Of a stretch of 64,000 nt of DNA, positions 31,045 to 42,624 are shown in pieces; the stretch's first letter is position 1, and each line of letters starts with the position of its first letter. The translations under genes were made by a program, and so were the position numbers. This DNA comes from Trichobilharzia regenti (Eukaryota; Platyhelminthes; Trematoda; Strigeidida; Schistosomatidae), in the NCBI GenBank assembly GCA_944472135.2, contig OX235262.1, positions 170,933,509 through 170,997,508 on the forward strand, given 5' to 3'. The notes below the pieces were generated by a model, which was given only the letters and a program-made list of their open reading frames with translations, ran no database searches and was not told the DNA's origin.

Positions 31045-32105
31045 ATATCCTTTAATTTATAGAGGAACATAGGGCTTCAACTGCGCGTCTCCATTGCCTT
31101 CTGTTTTCTGCCAACTTTTTCACTCCGCTCCAAGTCTGCCCACATGCTCTCACCCCCTCCCCACATGACCTCCTCCAAGTCACCTTTGGACGACCAACTC
31201 GCTTCCCTTTCAGGTTCCACTCGAGCAATGGCTTGTCTAGTGATGTCACTTGATGGTTTCCTCAGAGTATGGCCAGCCAATCCATCTCCATTTCTTCCTG
31301 CCTATTTGTTTCACAATCTGTTCCTGGTTGGTTCGCTCCCAGAGATCTTTGTTGCTGCTCTTTTCTGGCCGGCCATCTGATCTTAAATATTGAGCGAAGA
31401 CAACTGTTGATGAAGGTGTGAAGTTTGTTTGAGATGCTCTTTATGACGCGCCAAGTCTCTGGTCCATCTGTATAGTAGCACTGACTGACTTCACATTGGA
31501 TTTGAAAATCCGGATCTTAATTTTGATGCTGAGTGCTGTTGACCTTCACACAGACTTGAAAGTAATGAAAGCTTGTCTTGCTTTTCCAATTCTGTCTTTG
31601 ATATCCTCGTCAGTTCCGTCCAGCTGTAGTTGAAACGATGCTTCACAGGTAGGTGAAGGATGCTGTTTCTTTCGGGTTCCTCTCATTTCTGCTGATTGTT
31701 GTCTGTTGTTTTTTCTGTTGGTGTTGGCCAGGAATCTTCATCACCTCTGTTTTATCCAGGTTCACTTGAAGTCCTATCTTTGATGCTTCCTCTGCCAACT
31801 TGTTGCTTTCCACTTGCATATCTTCCAGTTTGTGGGAAATCAGACATTCACCTCATCGGCAAAGTCCACATTCTCCAAGTTTTTTGTGTGAGTCCATTTT
31901 ATGCCTGTTTCCTGATTGCCCGTTGTCTGTCGCATTATCCAATCTACTGCAATCAGGAAAATCATTGGCGATAATAGACAGTCTTGCCTCACTCACGTCC
32001 TCACTTCGAAGGCTTCCGTAAGTTTCCCGTTGTGGATTACTTGGTATGTAGCATTGTCGTATAACTGTTGGATGAGATGTATAATTGTCGATGGGACGAC
32101 GTAGT
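31045..32105 (-). pseudogene. RTE-type LINE C-terminal half
   Basis: Minus strand: the RT piece 'LYDNATYQVIHNGKLTEAF' (31995-32065), then a linker with glutamine-rich 'QQ' codons near 31690-31720, then the conserved C-terminal region near 31560-31620, then a good terminus at 31052-31249 with 'EREASWSSKGDLEEV'/'GKRVGRPKVTWRRSCGEG' and 'ALCSSIN'. The 3' end has 'catagggcttcaa' and AAT/ATT-rich sequence. Multiple frame breaks. Confidence 0.8.
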
Positions 32106-32109
32106 AGCG

Positions 32110-33105
32110 AAGTAGTTGTAAAGTCATTATTTTTCCGCAGTGAGTATTGAGCGTAAAGAACACTGACAAAAATATGCTCTTTACTATGAGAGAAACAAAC
32201 CTCCTTAGCAATAAGGTATTACAAAACTTGTCATCAGTAGTATTAGTATTAGTATTAGCAGTAATAAAAATATAGAGCAAAACAAAAACATAAGAAAAGC
32301 ATTAAATAGAACAGGCTACAACATACACACTCTTAATGAATCAGGAAGTATATTTATTAAAAAAAAAAATAAACATGACTATTTTTTAGCAAGCAGTATA
32401 ATGAAAACTACTCACATCCGGTAGATCTATTAAGTATGATTAAAAATCCCTTTTCATTTTGCATACCATGAAAATAAAAGCAAAGAAAAGAAAAAAATAG
32501 AAGACAAAGTCATAAAATGCTAGAACAAACAAAAGTTTATGACATGAAGTAAAAGTAACTGGCCTGGCTAATACATGTGCCAGAGAGGCAGAGAGTAAAA
32601 GAAAAATGCAAAGAGGAACACAGTACACTGAAACAGTACATAACATGAATGTATTAATAATGTATGGATTAGATATTTGTGTATGCCTGCCTTTAGTGTG
32701 TGTATGTGTATACACTGACACAATAGGCAACGCTTATTTGTAAGTCAATTAAATTAGATTAGGGAATGAATTGGTTGATGAAACGATATTTTATGACAGT
32801 CAGATAGTAATTTCCTTCCTCCCTTTTTCTTTCTCCTGTCTTGCTTATTCTTATATACACTTTGTCAATGTTTAAATGTTTCTGAAACAAGTAAATTTCC
32901 GTTTCTGAAGATTTCTTCTTTTATTCTTATATTGTAGTTACCAAAATATGTATGTATATACGTGTATGATCATTTGTACATTATTGATGCATCTGTTACT
33001 AAAAGGCATCATGAAAAACAGGTCAGTGAAATTAAGTACTTATAATTTATTCAAAAAGTTTAGATGTTTTTTTACCACTTTTGGACTTTGTTGCTATGTA
33101 TTATT
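32110..33105. other. Unassigned A+T-rich stretch
   Basis: It contains a short 'tagtattagtattagtatta' tandem at 32240-32259. The 96-residue frame at 32440-32730 is a hydrophobic low-complexity frame in A+T-rich DNA with no domain recognised. Confidence 0.4.
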
Positions 33106-33109
33106 ATCA

Positions 33110-33840
33110 TTATTGCTCTTTTGGTGATGAAGATTCCTGGCCAACAGCAACTGTAACAACAACAGACAAAAATCAGCATAAATGAAGGAATTTGAAAGAA
33201 GTAACCTCCTTCACTCACCTACCTACTTTGGAAGCCTCGTTTTAACTACAGGTGGACGGAACTAAAGATGATATCATCAAAGCGAGGATTGGGAAAGCAA
33301 GCCAAGCGTTCATTACTCTCACGTCTGTGTGGAGATCAACTGCACTCAGAATGAAAAACAAGATCCACATTTTCAGCTTCAATGTGAAGTCAGTGCCACT
33401 ATACGAATCAGAGAATTGGTGCCGTGTTACGAACGACACTTCGAACAGATCATAGACCTTCATCAACAGCTGCCTTTGCTCAATACTCAAGATCAGATGA
33501 CCGGCCAGAAAAGATCGGCAACAGGGATCTCTGGGAACGAACCAACCAGAAACCGATTGTGGAAGAAATCTGCTGGAAGAAATGGAGATGGATTGGCCAA
33601 ACTCTGAGGAAACCATCTAGTGACACCACACGCCAGGCTACCTCTCGAATGGAACCCTAATTATAGCCGGCGGGTCGGTCATCAGTGCGAGGGTGATATG
33701 GAGGAGGTGATGAGAAGGAGAGATGAAAGCATGTGGGCAGACATGGGACCAGGTGAAAACGTTGGCGAAGAACCGAACGCAAAGAAGACGTTTGTCCAAA
33801 TCCCTATGTTTCTCTAGGAACTAAAGAAGACAATAATAAT
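33110..33840 (+). pseudogene. RTE-type LINE C-terminal part
   Basis: Overlapping frames give 'GTKDDIIKARIGKASQAFIT' at 33252-33320, 'IKARIGKASQ', then 'LTSVWRSTALRMKNKIH', '[20 protein letters not shown]' at 33500-33560, and '[20 protein letters not shown]' at 33570-33630. It ends with an AAT repeat at 33832-33842. Two frameshifts by eye. Tail-to-tail with the next fragment. Confidence 0.8.
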
Positions 33841-33842
33841 AA

Positions 33843-34075
33843 TCTCTTGGCTTCTGAGTGGGACATAGGGCTTCAGCAGGACGTCTCCGTTTCACACTGT
33901 TCTCTGCAGTCTTCTTCAGCTGGAATCACGATTTTATAATAAACTTTCATGTCCTCGTCATACGATCCCTTTCATATCACACACGGGCCCACGCCGAAAT
34001 CGACCTTTCTTGGCTAGTGTCACCCAGCCGTCTTCTCATTGTGTATCCAACCCATTCCCATTTACATCTGCATAA
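33843..34075 (-). mobile_element. RTE-type LINE 3' end, tail-to-tail
   Basis: The minus strand reads the RTE 3' terminal region ('gtgggacatagggcttcagc' reversed), facing the plus-strand RTE copy at 33110-33840 across the AAT microsatellite. Confidence 0.6.
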
Positions 34076-34197
34076 TTGTTGATCAAACAACTTCTTAATT
34101 AATTAGTACCCGGAGTTTTGTGTTGCTAAACCTTTCTGGCCGACTATCCATCTGATTATTAATATGATGCCAGCAAAGATAGCAGCTTTTGATAAAA

Positions 34198-34640
34198 CTC
34201 TTTTGACTGGACACTGACTAGTATTATGTCTTAACCTTTGTTTACTGCAGACTGAATTCTATCAATCAAGTTTGTGCTGTAACCACTATGTAATAACAAT
34301 AATCCTCAGCATACCGTGATGGCGAATCATGTAGCATGGTGGCCTCATTCCAAAGTTGACTGATAGAATTCAGTCTGCAGTAAACAAAGTATTACACACA
34401 TCACATTAGTTACTAGTATCCAATCAAAGTATCCACTACAGTCCTACAGGAGGTCAACCGCGAGCTGAGATAGCTCACTGTTAACGTCTCTGACTGCAGC
34501 AGTCACTGAATGACACGGGCTCGAACCTCAGCAGAGACATGAGTTGTTCCTTTATGATTGCATATACGCCTTTCTGGCTGGTGAGTGTCAACTAGCACGA
34601 AACCTAGGTCAGTCAAGGCTTCCTGCCAATTGCCTTCAAC
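34198..34640 (+). mobile_element. SINE-Z copy with inverted 5' duplication
   Basis: The 5' 75 bases (34198-34274) are repeated inverted at 34352-34437, including 'tttactgcagactgaattct'. The plus-strand body follows: A-box-like 'gatagctcactgttaacg', B-box-like 'cgggctcgaacctcagca', and the tail 'gtgagtgtcaactagcacga'. This copy gives the best view of the tRNA-like middle. Confidence 0.7.
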
Positions 34641-34854
34641 CATCTAATAACAATATGATAAAACTATGCAGAATATGAATTTGAAAAGTGTACCGAATGC
34701 ATTCTTCTCCGCGAAGAGACCATCGATGAATATCCTGTCTCTTTAAGTTTAACTGTAAACTGTTAAGATATTGTCTTCTGAATGAAGCGTCAATGAATTA
34801 ATCAATGTAATAGAGAAAATGATGAGGATTAGTCACTAACCAAAATCAATTAAA

Positions 34855-34965
34855 AGTACTGGACAGTGGTTTAATTCTTGTCCAGAACTCTTCATCAATA
34901 CGTACCATTGATCTCAGCATCAGGATTTGAACCCAGGGTCTTCAGGTTAAGAAGCAAACTCAAAT
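34855..34965 (-). mobile_element. SINE2 fragment, degenerate
   Basis: 'agtactggacagtgg' and 'tccagaactcttcatcaata' are the inverted remains of the SINE2 hammerhead, followed by a B-box-like 'ggatttgaacccaggg'. The GAAA core is lost. Confidence 0.55.
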
Positions 34966-35334
34966 GTCATTCAATCGGGGGGATGGAATTCAGTAGCCGA
35001 TGAATTCTAAGTCCCGACAAATAATAAGGATTATTTTAACAGATGATGCGAAAACGTTGGCAAAGTGACATAGAGTAGAGCAGAAAAGAGGATAGCGATT
35101 ACAAAGTTAGTTTGAATGTCCTAATATCGTAGATGGATCGTTCAAGAGGCATTTTTTCAACAATTATTTGCTTACGGCATTATCAAAAGAATCTAATACT
35201 GACGACAGTATCTAATTTGAACAGTGGCAAGCACCAGTTCAATTTTATTTTTCCTGCTGATGGAATAGACTGAAATATTCGGCCTCTGTTGACATAGTGG
35301 CATCTGCCAAGGAAGCATCGATGATGTCTGAGGA

Positions 35335-35440
35335 ATGACAAGCAGAAGAATTCAGAATGCACATTTCGTCCTATTTAAGACACATCATTTGTATGTACCT
35401 GTACTCCCTAATGAGGAGTGGAGTTGCCACTTAAACTATC
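35335..35440 (-). mobile_element. SMalpha hammerhead remnant
   Basis: 'gcacatttcgtcctattta' and 'tcatttgtatgtacctgtac' match SMalpha inverted. The CTGANGA core is degraded (ATGATGT). No clear tRNA head remains. Confidence 0.5.
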
Positions 35441-35444
35441 ATGT

Positions 35445-35900
35445 TGAAATGAACTGTTTAACTTTCACCAATGATTTTCTGTAATGATATTGATTAGAAT
35501 AGGAAACGATATTTATCAGAAATTAGATGCTTTCATCTTACCGGAGCAAAATCATTAAAAGATGAAACAAGTAACAAACGAACTTCGATTTTTGCTTTTT
35601 CTAAAAATCCAACTTTCATCTTAAGGCGGGCAGATATATTTCTTTGTAACTTTTATAGTGAAACAGTCTACTTTTGAAATTTCAGTGTTTTAGATACACG
35701 TCATATTGAAGTTGGGTTTGAAATCATATCAGTTGGGTTATAGCTCACAGAGCTTACAAAGTACAGACTACAGCAGTAGAATATATGAAGAGTGTACCAT
35801 TCTCATTTTAAGTGTACTGGTGAAGAATAATAGTGAATGAAAGGAGATTTCCATGACTCGAAACCTAATATGTTGAACATACAAGCCTGTATTTTCAAGA
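35445..35900. other. Unassigned stretch
   Basis: No frame, repeat or RNA gene is recognised. Confidence 0.35.
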
Positions 35901-35904
35901 GATA

Positions 35905-36440
35905 GTTTTAAGTTTGACTAAGGATTGACATTAATGAGAGAAGCATTGAAAATTTAGGGGTACTGGACAGCTATCTCCTCCTAGTTAGGGACTCTTTAGC
36001 AGTATGCGCTCAAGCAAAATGGTTCAATCTCAGGACCTTACATGATAAGATTTCAAACAAATCAAATCCCTATAAATTAGCTCTTGAAAATTTACTTGAA
36101 GCTCACTAGCAACTAGTTCCAGGATGCAATCCTCTGGAGTTCTAGTGAGAAGTCGAGACCAGTGGGTTCCATCCAATTGAAAGTGAAGGGGGATTACTCG
36201 CAGACGAAAGTGTTGGTTGGTGCTCACGCTTGAATAAAAAACTGGTAGAAGTAGGAGTTTCCATAATGACTACTGAACCAAGTTCCAGCATCTCAATAAT
36301 CTACGAGCTTGGCTTTTAACTCGGATTTGAACCTTGATGAGTGAGTGCTGCTGTCGTCGGTAACGGCCCTTCAGTACACTCAAAATGATGATCTTCAGTG
36401 GTTCTGTAACTGATATCACATTGTGAGTAAGCTTAAAAAG
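35905..36440. mobile_element. SINE2 head-to-head pair with leader
   Basis: Minus-strand SINE2 at 35905-36060 (hammerhead remnant 'gtactggacagctatctcct'), then a plus-strand leader at 36130-36235 (compare 9300-9420: 'gagaagtcgagaccagtggg', 'ttactcgcagacgaaagtgt'), then a plus-strand SINE2 head at 36280-36440. It is a second, more decayed instance of the arrangement at 8868-9530. Confidence 0.6.
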
Positions 36441-36639
36441 GGTTGTATGCCAAAATGGATAGCTAAATTTTGGTGTCTGATGTCTAAGAAATCATCTAAG
36501 CATTCATGTTAGTCACGCAAGTAATAGTGTAACGTCACGACACATTGGTACTTTGTAGCAGAATTATTTGTCTGGGAAAATAATGAACAGTGATGGGGAG
36601 AAATACAAAAATCTTCACAGTGAAATTTCCATTTGCAAA

Positions 36640-37050
36640 ACAGTTATTTAATAGACTGTCTAATGAAGAAAGAATCTTATTTTCGATCAATTCATCATCA
36701 GGTTCTACATTTTTATGACCACACTGTTTACAGAAATATTCTTATTAACAACATTAAAGCTGTCATTTCAAAACCATCAGTAAGAGAGAGGTAATATGAA
36801 TTAATATAATAACACTAATCTTACTGAATATGAGATAAATTAAAGGAAGTAACACGGAATTTATGAATTTATCGGTTCGACAGCAGGCCAGGCTAACAAT
36901 ACTGGTTAACTGGATTTGTTTCTTCTGCCCACAGAGCTCCGTTTGATTTAGGCGAATTTCAATGCCTTCTGCTGTCTGGAGTGTTCAGATATCTAGAGGT
37001 CTTTGATAATTTATTCGATACCCAATAAATGAGGCAAAAATGATCTTCTT
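36640..37050 (-). pseudogene. PLE-Y copy: endonuclease C-terminus and 3' region
   Basis: The minus strand carries the 3' block 'acctgatgatgaattgatcg' near 36690-36710 and a coding tail near 36890-37020 that aligns with 12960-13100 ('gcgaatttcaatgccttctg' reversed). The remainder is missing. Confidence 0.65.
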
Positions 37051-37054
37051 TGTC

Positions 37055-37435
37055 TCTTAATCAATCCTTTGAATTTCTAGTGAGCATCTTCACTTAACTA
37101 AAAACGTTATCTCTTATTCTGCTTCTTTTGAATTCTTACCCTTCTTTGCCTATTGTTTTATATGAATCCCACATTTATTCTCTTGACAGTTTAATCTGCC
37201 GCTCCGCTGCTGAAAGCATTGAATACACACAATAGCCTACTTACTACCAGTAGCACACATGACACAATAGTGGTTTTCCCTGTATAAGAGTAGGTAGATT
37301 AAATAACTTACTTGCAGGCTGAGTAATAATCATAGGTTCGAAAACGAATATGCTTCACATGAATAAGGCGTAATGACTTCAGTCACTCAAACTAAAATAA
37401 ATAATAAGCTGTTTTATAGTACTGTGAACATGAGT
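37055..37435. other. Unassigned stretch
   Basis: No recognised feature. Confidence 0.35.
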
Positions 37436-37439
37436 AAAA

Positions 37440-37635
37440 AAAAGCTACAAATAATGCAAAAATTACAGTAGGCTTTCAAGCAAACCCAAACGTTCTTCAG
37501 CAATCGGCTGAAAACTGGGGCTATCAAAAATCTCCATCAATAAATTTCTTGTAAATCCCTATTGTTCACTTTGTTTTAATCTCACAAAATACGACTCTTA
37601 ATGGCATTATTTTCCCTCACGAGCATTTAAAATAT
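37440..37635 (-). repeat. Repeat X tail
   Basis: It matches 216-405 in the same orientation: 'tgttcactttgttttaat' and 'cctcacgagcatttaaa'. It directly precedes a SINE2. Confidence 0.5.
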
Positions 37636-37812
37636 TCATCATGAACTGACATCTGTTAGAGGACCTTTGGGAAACCACTATTGATTACTGGACAGCTGTT
37701 TCGTCCTAGTTTTGCACTCATCACAGCACGGATCACTGAATTTTGGAACCCAGAACCTTCCGGTTATAAGGCGAGCTTGTAGATCTTTAGGCAACTGAGA
37801 CCCGATCCAATA
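37635..37812 (-). mobile_element. SINE2 copy, hammerhead mostly preserved
   Basis: The minus-strand head is 'ggatcgggtctcagttgcct', with a tail ending 'cagttcatgatgaata'. The hammerhead at 37688-37732 keeps GATGAG, GGACGAAACAGCTGTC and a GTC triplet, but the core reads GTGATGA and helix I is mismatched. Likely inactive. Confidence 0.7.
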
Positions 37813-37896
37813 ATCTATGAATTTCAACATCTGACAATTTTATTTCAAGATGCCTGTACAAATAGAAAATATCATGCAATAAACTCCATGGGAAAT

Positions 37897-38098
37897 TCTG
37901 TGCGTCGGTGGCACAGTGGATCAGGACTCTCGCCGACCATGCACGCGGTCCGAGGTCCGATACCCTGCCGACGCACACCTGATATCTATAGTCGGCCTGC
38001 GAAATTTGGGCTACCGATATCCATGCTGAAAATTATATACTTGTACCAAAAATACAGTGTGGAATCAATCTGTAATCAAAAAAAAGTAAAATAAAATA
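37897..38098 (+). mobile_element. SINE3 copy, complete
   Basis: Head 'tgcgtcggtggcacagtgga', B-box region 'cgaggtccgataccctgccg', body 'tagtcggcctgcgaaatttg', 'gggctaccgatatccatgct', tail 'atacagtgtggaatcaatct' and an A-rich end 'aaaaaaaagtaaaataaaat'. No hammerhead core (no CTGANGA with GAAA) is present in this family. Confidence 0.85.
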
Positions 38099-38104
38099 AA
38101 CACT

Positions 38105-38495
38105 GTTCAGGATAAAGTCACTATCATTATTGTGATTGACCTCAAACAAGCGAAGTACAAGGACTGTTGCTTTCACATCAAATACGGGAGCTGAAATACA
38201 CAGACCATCTGAGCAACAACCTGTCTAACAGTCTTAAAATCAATGTAGTGTAGTGTTATACAAAACTGGACAGTTAGTATAATCCACGAAACAGTTAGAT
38301 ATTTTCAGTCCTTTCTAGCCTAGACCATTTTTTAAACATATGAGAGTTTGTGAGAAAAACCCTGATAAATTCATCAGACCGTTGCCAATCGTATAAAAAG
38401 GATCCATCACAAGATTGCAGACTGACTGATTTTCTTACCAACTTTCGTCCTGGTTTTAACACCAGATTTTATACTCAATATAGACTACTTCAACC
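38105..38495. other. Unassigned stretch
   Basis: No recognised feature. Confidence 0.35.
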
Positions 38496-38499
38496 TCCC

Positions 38500-38830
38500 C
38501 TAGTTCGTTAGTTTTCTGGCCGATTCTAAGCCTATGAAATGAGGGAAGGCTACACATGAGGCCAGTGATTCTATCTTTGATAATCAAACTAATTGACAAT
38601 ACTATAGAAAACAGACGTGTTCTTCTCTGGAATCGGAGAGATGGAATGACGAGGGGCTACAAAAGCAAAAATAAGCATTGGGATTTGGAAATTCGATGAC
38701 TTACAGGCAAAAACCAACAAGCTCTAAGATTAAGTAAGCGTCAAAGACAGAACTCCAACTGAACATAGAGAAGACAGAGGCGATGAAATTAGCCAACCAA
38801 CAACAACAACAAAAAAACAACCATAAGCAT
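38500..38830 (+). mobile_element. SINE4-like tail and RTE linker fragment
   Basis: 38500-38600 resembles SINE4-type tails ('gaaatgagggaaggctacac'). 38640-38830 reads the RTE linker ('ctccaactgaacatagagaa', 'caacaacaacaaaaaaac'), ending just before the CR1-like piece. Confidence 0.5.
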
Positions 38831-38834
38831 TAAT

Positions 38835-39565
38835 CTGCCTATTATTCTCTATTGTTCCCCCTTAGACTTTCTACGGCTACTTAAGAAAGACTATACCTTA
38901 TTACGCAGGATGTTACAGATTGTCAGCATGGTGAGCAACGTACTACTCAACCAGCTTGTTAATATTCTGGTTGACAGGCACTTGGACTCATGTGAAAAAA
39001 TTGGCTAAATCCATTTTATCTAACTCACACCACCCTCTTCATTCACAACTCTCCACTTGTATCTCATCAGGCAAAACCAGAAGCCTAGAAAACAATACGC
39101 TCGCACTAGCAAGTACAAAAACTCATCCATACCCTACCTAGCTCGAGTTCTGTGCGATAAAGAAAGCGTTAGGCGTGAAACCTTTAACTTATTAAATAGT
39201 CAGTAGAAAAAGGGGATCTCGTCTTTCCAACTCACATCATTTATAGGTACAACGTTTTCTTTCTTTCTTTTCCTTTTCTCTCTCTTTTTTCCTCTGTTAT
39301 GTACTGCTTTGTTTCTTTCTTATACTTAAGCCAGTAAATATGCTAGTATCTACTTTTCGAACACCTTCAAACATTCTGTTCAATTTTGGCTTTGCTACCG
39401 ACATGCCAATATGTTGTGTTGTCATAATGAACTGAGATTACCCTTAATCTATGTAGAATTTTATTTTATTGTTAATGTACTAACTGGATACAATACTGTA
39501 GTAAAATGCTGAGAATTCCATTCTGTATCACAAGTAGTGTTTTGGAATAAAGCAAATTATTATTA
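38835..39565 (+). pseudogene. CR1-like LINE C-terminus and 3' end
   Basis: Translation gives 'LPIILYCSPLDFLRLLKKDY', 'LRRMLQIVS' and 'LVNILVDRHLDSCEK', ending with 'RVLCDKESVRRETFNLLNSQ' near 39215. A non-coding 3' part follows, with 'gaataaagcaaa' and an (ATT)n end at 39550-39565, as expected for CR1-type 3' microsatellite tails. The RT core is absent. It complements the 6450-7765 piece. Confidence 0.75.
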
Positions 39566-39569
39566 TTAT

Positions 39570-40625
39570 TAAAGCTGGAAGCACTGTGTCACATGACGTA
39601 CTGTCTTTTGAAGGTCCTCAACATAGAGACAAAAAAATATTATGCAATTATTTCCACACTGCTCAGAATAAAGTTATTATTATTGTTATTATTACTAATA
39701 CTAACTTTCTTCCAAAATTATACACCGATAGATACATTAGCATTCTTGTGTAAATCTGGACAAAAGCTGGGACGATGTCATTTCAGGAGAGAAAACACAA
39801 GGGTGTTCAAAATCGTTCTTATTTACTTTCTCTGTGTGTGTGTGTGTGAAATACTCATGCATGTCAAATCAGAGTAATGATAATCAGCACACGTACATCT
39901 CATAATTTCCTTATATCTATCTACTTGACTGAAAAATGTGTTTTCCACAATTCAGTGAGTTTGTTAACTGGCAAAAGTTTATTATTATTATTATCAAATT
40001 ATTTCTGAGTGAAACAGCCTCAAAATTTTGTATCTTTTCGCCTGAATTGTTAATTCATTTTTTTGTTTTTCTTTCATTTTGATGTCTGTGAAAATTAGTT
40101 GCCCCGTGTGTTGTTCATGTGTAGTGTGGTGTATGTACATAGACGCAGAAATATATACATATATGATAGTTTATAAGCGAAGTAGAGCGTTCAACTGTGA
40201 CAGAACAATTATATACACATATGTATACATATATTTGGTATACTTGGATGGCAAATTATGATACCACATCAATTGCCTCAACTCTGACGATGTTGTTGAT
40301 GATGATGTTGATTATTCATCATAATGATATTCAAATTGTATCGCATGGTAAGAGTTGTAAAAACAAGCGGGAATAGAATATATTTTATTACATTATATCA
40401 CATTATTGAAGTTTGTTTTAACAGTATGTTGCCATGGAGATAATATGTTTTCTCAATATTTAAAATGTATACTTGACTTTATTAACTCGACTTTAGGTAA
40501 CTGATGAATAAAGTTTATAAAGGTAGTGGGAAATTTGTTTGATAGATTATAAAGATGTTTGAAAGTAAACACTAAGAAGATGTAACATTTATGTTGTACA
40601 ACAATGAACACGTGCTAAGTGATCC
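39570..40625. other. Unassigned stretch with (TTA)n and (TG)n
   Basis: Microsatellites: ATT-type near 39675-39700 and 39980-39995, and (TG)n at 39833-39849. The 94-residue frame at 39593-39877 runs through these and is not credible as a gene. Confidence 0.45.
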
Positions 40626-40629
40626 ACAA

Positions 40630-41610
40630 AGGAGAACTTTGCGAAGGTTTTGAAATAAATACAGGAGTTAGATAAGGCTGACTACCGCGACTGATGACAG
40701 TCGAGGCTGTGGTTGACTCGATTCTGTATTAGACTGTGGGATTTGAGAAGACAGAAGTACCTTGGGCTGATAAGAAGACCCTAGAAGGTCTGGATTTCGT
40801 GCACGATATATATCTAATATTGCATAAATTCGAAGACTTATTGGTGAAAACCAACAATTTGACGGAAAAAGTAGGCAGCGAGGGAACGACTTCGGATGAC
40901 TGTAGGAAAGACGAAGGCGAAGAAAGTAACCGTCCAAACAATCAGTAGTGACAAGCACCAATCACGATCAATGTAATAAATTTGCAAGATGTCAATTCCT
41001 TCACTTATCAAGACACCATCGCTCCAACGACAGATAGGTGGCACGGATGAGGATGTCAAAACCAAACAGAATCGAAAAGGCAGGGCAAAACTTCATCAGC
41101 GTGAGATCAGTGTGGAACTAATTCGAATTTTGAACACCAACATCAAGCCAGTCAGTTCCTCTATATAGTTTAGAAAATTGGCGAATTCGTCACGAAAGTT
41201 ATTTGCAGCTGGTGATTGCAGACATATATCAGCACCTTCTTTCGCTCCATATAGAAGATCAGATGGCCTGTTAGGAGGAATTATAAACTAGAATCTCTAG
41301 GGGTGAACTATTCAAGAACCTATTGCACAGCAAATATTGCGAATGAAATAGAGAAGGGTCGAATACACTCTGAGAAGACCATTGAATGACATCTTCCGCT
41401 AGGCTATCACTTGAGTAAAACACATGTGGGAAATGGCGAGTTTGGTATGCATCCGATGGTGACAATGAAGAGATCGTATGAGGAGGAGTTGGGAGACTTC
41501 AAGAAATCATGGGTCAGCTAAAGAAGACTAAAGGAAACAAAATAAGATGGATATGTTCTTTTGTAGCTATATGTTCCATTGGGAACCCAAGGGAATAACA
41601 ATAATATTTC
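40630..41610 (+). pseudogene. RTE-type LINE, RT end to 3' end
   Basis: A fragment that includes 'TEVPWADKKTLEGLDFVHDI' and 'HKFEDLLVKTNNLTEKVGS' at 40736-40900 (the linker after the YADD box region, with YADD worn), then the C-terminal region with several frame breaks, ending 'gggaacccaagggaataaca' near 41580-41600. Confidence 0.75.
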
Positions 41611-42004
41611 ATAAAATAAGATTTTCAGAAAATAGAATGGTTCGAATCTGGTAGAACATGATTACGGTTAGATAATCTTTTCCTATCGACTCAATGTAAT
41701 GTAATAATTCATTGCACAATAGCATGAAAAGCCGCTGCAACTCACATTTTTAAGAAATAGAACAATAAAGGAGATGGTGACAGACAGCCTAAGTGTTTAA
41801 ACTGCTACTGCTAGTCATAGATGATTCCATTTCACCAGTAAGGATGGCTGAAACTGACTGTAAATATTCGGAAGATACAAACGAAAATATCAGTTTCTAT
41901 AAGTGACCTTTGTCATTTTATACTGATACGTTACAGCCTCTTCATTAAGTAGTAATTATATTCTTACAATTAGTCAACTGGACTATATTCCCAGCTAAAT
42001 CTTT

Positions 42005-42530
42005 ATTGCATAATACCCATTCCCGTGGGCTTTCTCATTTCTTCTTAACACGACCATCTTCACTTCACCAATGGACTTCCAAACCGTCCTTTCCTATTTG
42101 GATTTCATTTGAGTGCCTAGCACGTGGTGTCACTCCTCGGCCTCCTCAGAGTATAGCCAATCCATTTCTGTCTTCTTCTTCGGCACATTTGATGGACAAA
42201 AGGTTCTTGGTTGGTTTGTTGCTAGAGCTTCCCGTTACTTATTCTGTCTGGCTGGCCATCACATCTTCAGCATGGAGCTGTTGATGAAATCATGCAATAG
42301 CCAGTTAAAGATGTCTTAGGTAACGCTCGCATGAGGTCTGTGAACCATATAGAAAAAGTGACTGACTGGCTCGACACTAGTGTTGACGATCTCAATCTTG
42401 CTCCTTATGCCAAGGGCAGAAGATTTCGCAGTAATGAAGGTTTTTCTATCTTTGGTGACTTCACATGCGCTATCTGTAGTTGAAGTGATGTTGCATAGAT
42501 AAGTGACAAAGGTGTTTACCTGCTATGATC
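42005..42530 (-). pseudogene. RTE-type LINE C-terminal part
   Basis: Minus-strand remains of the C-terminal region (42080-42500). 'gatggccagccagacagaat' reversed corresponds to 'RWPEKIS'-type coding, and 42380-42490 corresponds to the region before it. It is strongly decayed, with no tail microsatellite. Confidence 0.65.
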
Positions 42531-42624
42531 ACTGAATTATATTCACTCCTACTTTAGAATAATACAGGCATCCTTGAGATTTACTATAATGAGCTAGATA
42601 CATCGTATGTCATTTTTATGTATT

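Noticed and set aside
32440..32730. 96-residue hydrophobic frame as a membrane protein
   Set aside because: It lies in low-complexity A+T-rich sequence on the strand opposite A-rich runs, which produces F/L/V/S-rich translations by default.
37897..38098. Hammerhead ribozyme in SINE3 ('cctgatatc' ... 'gcgaaat')
   Set aside because: CTGATAT does not match CUGANGA, helix II does not form next to GAAA, and the other SINE3 copies show no compensating changes.
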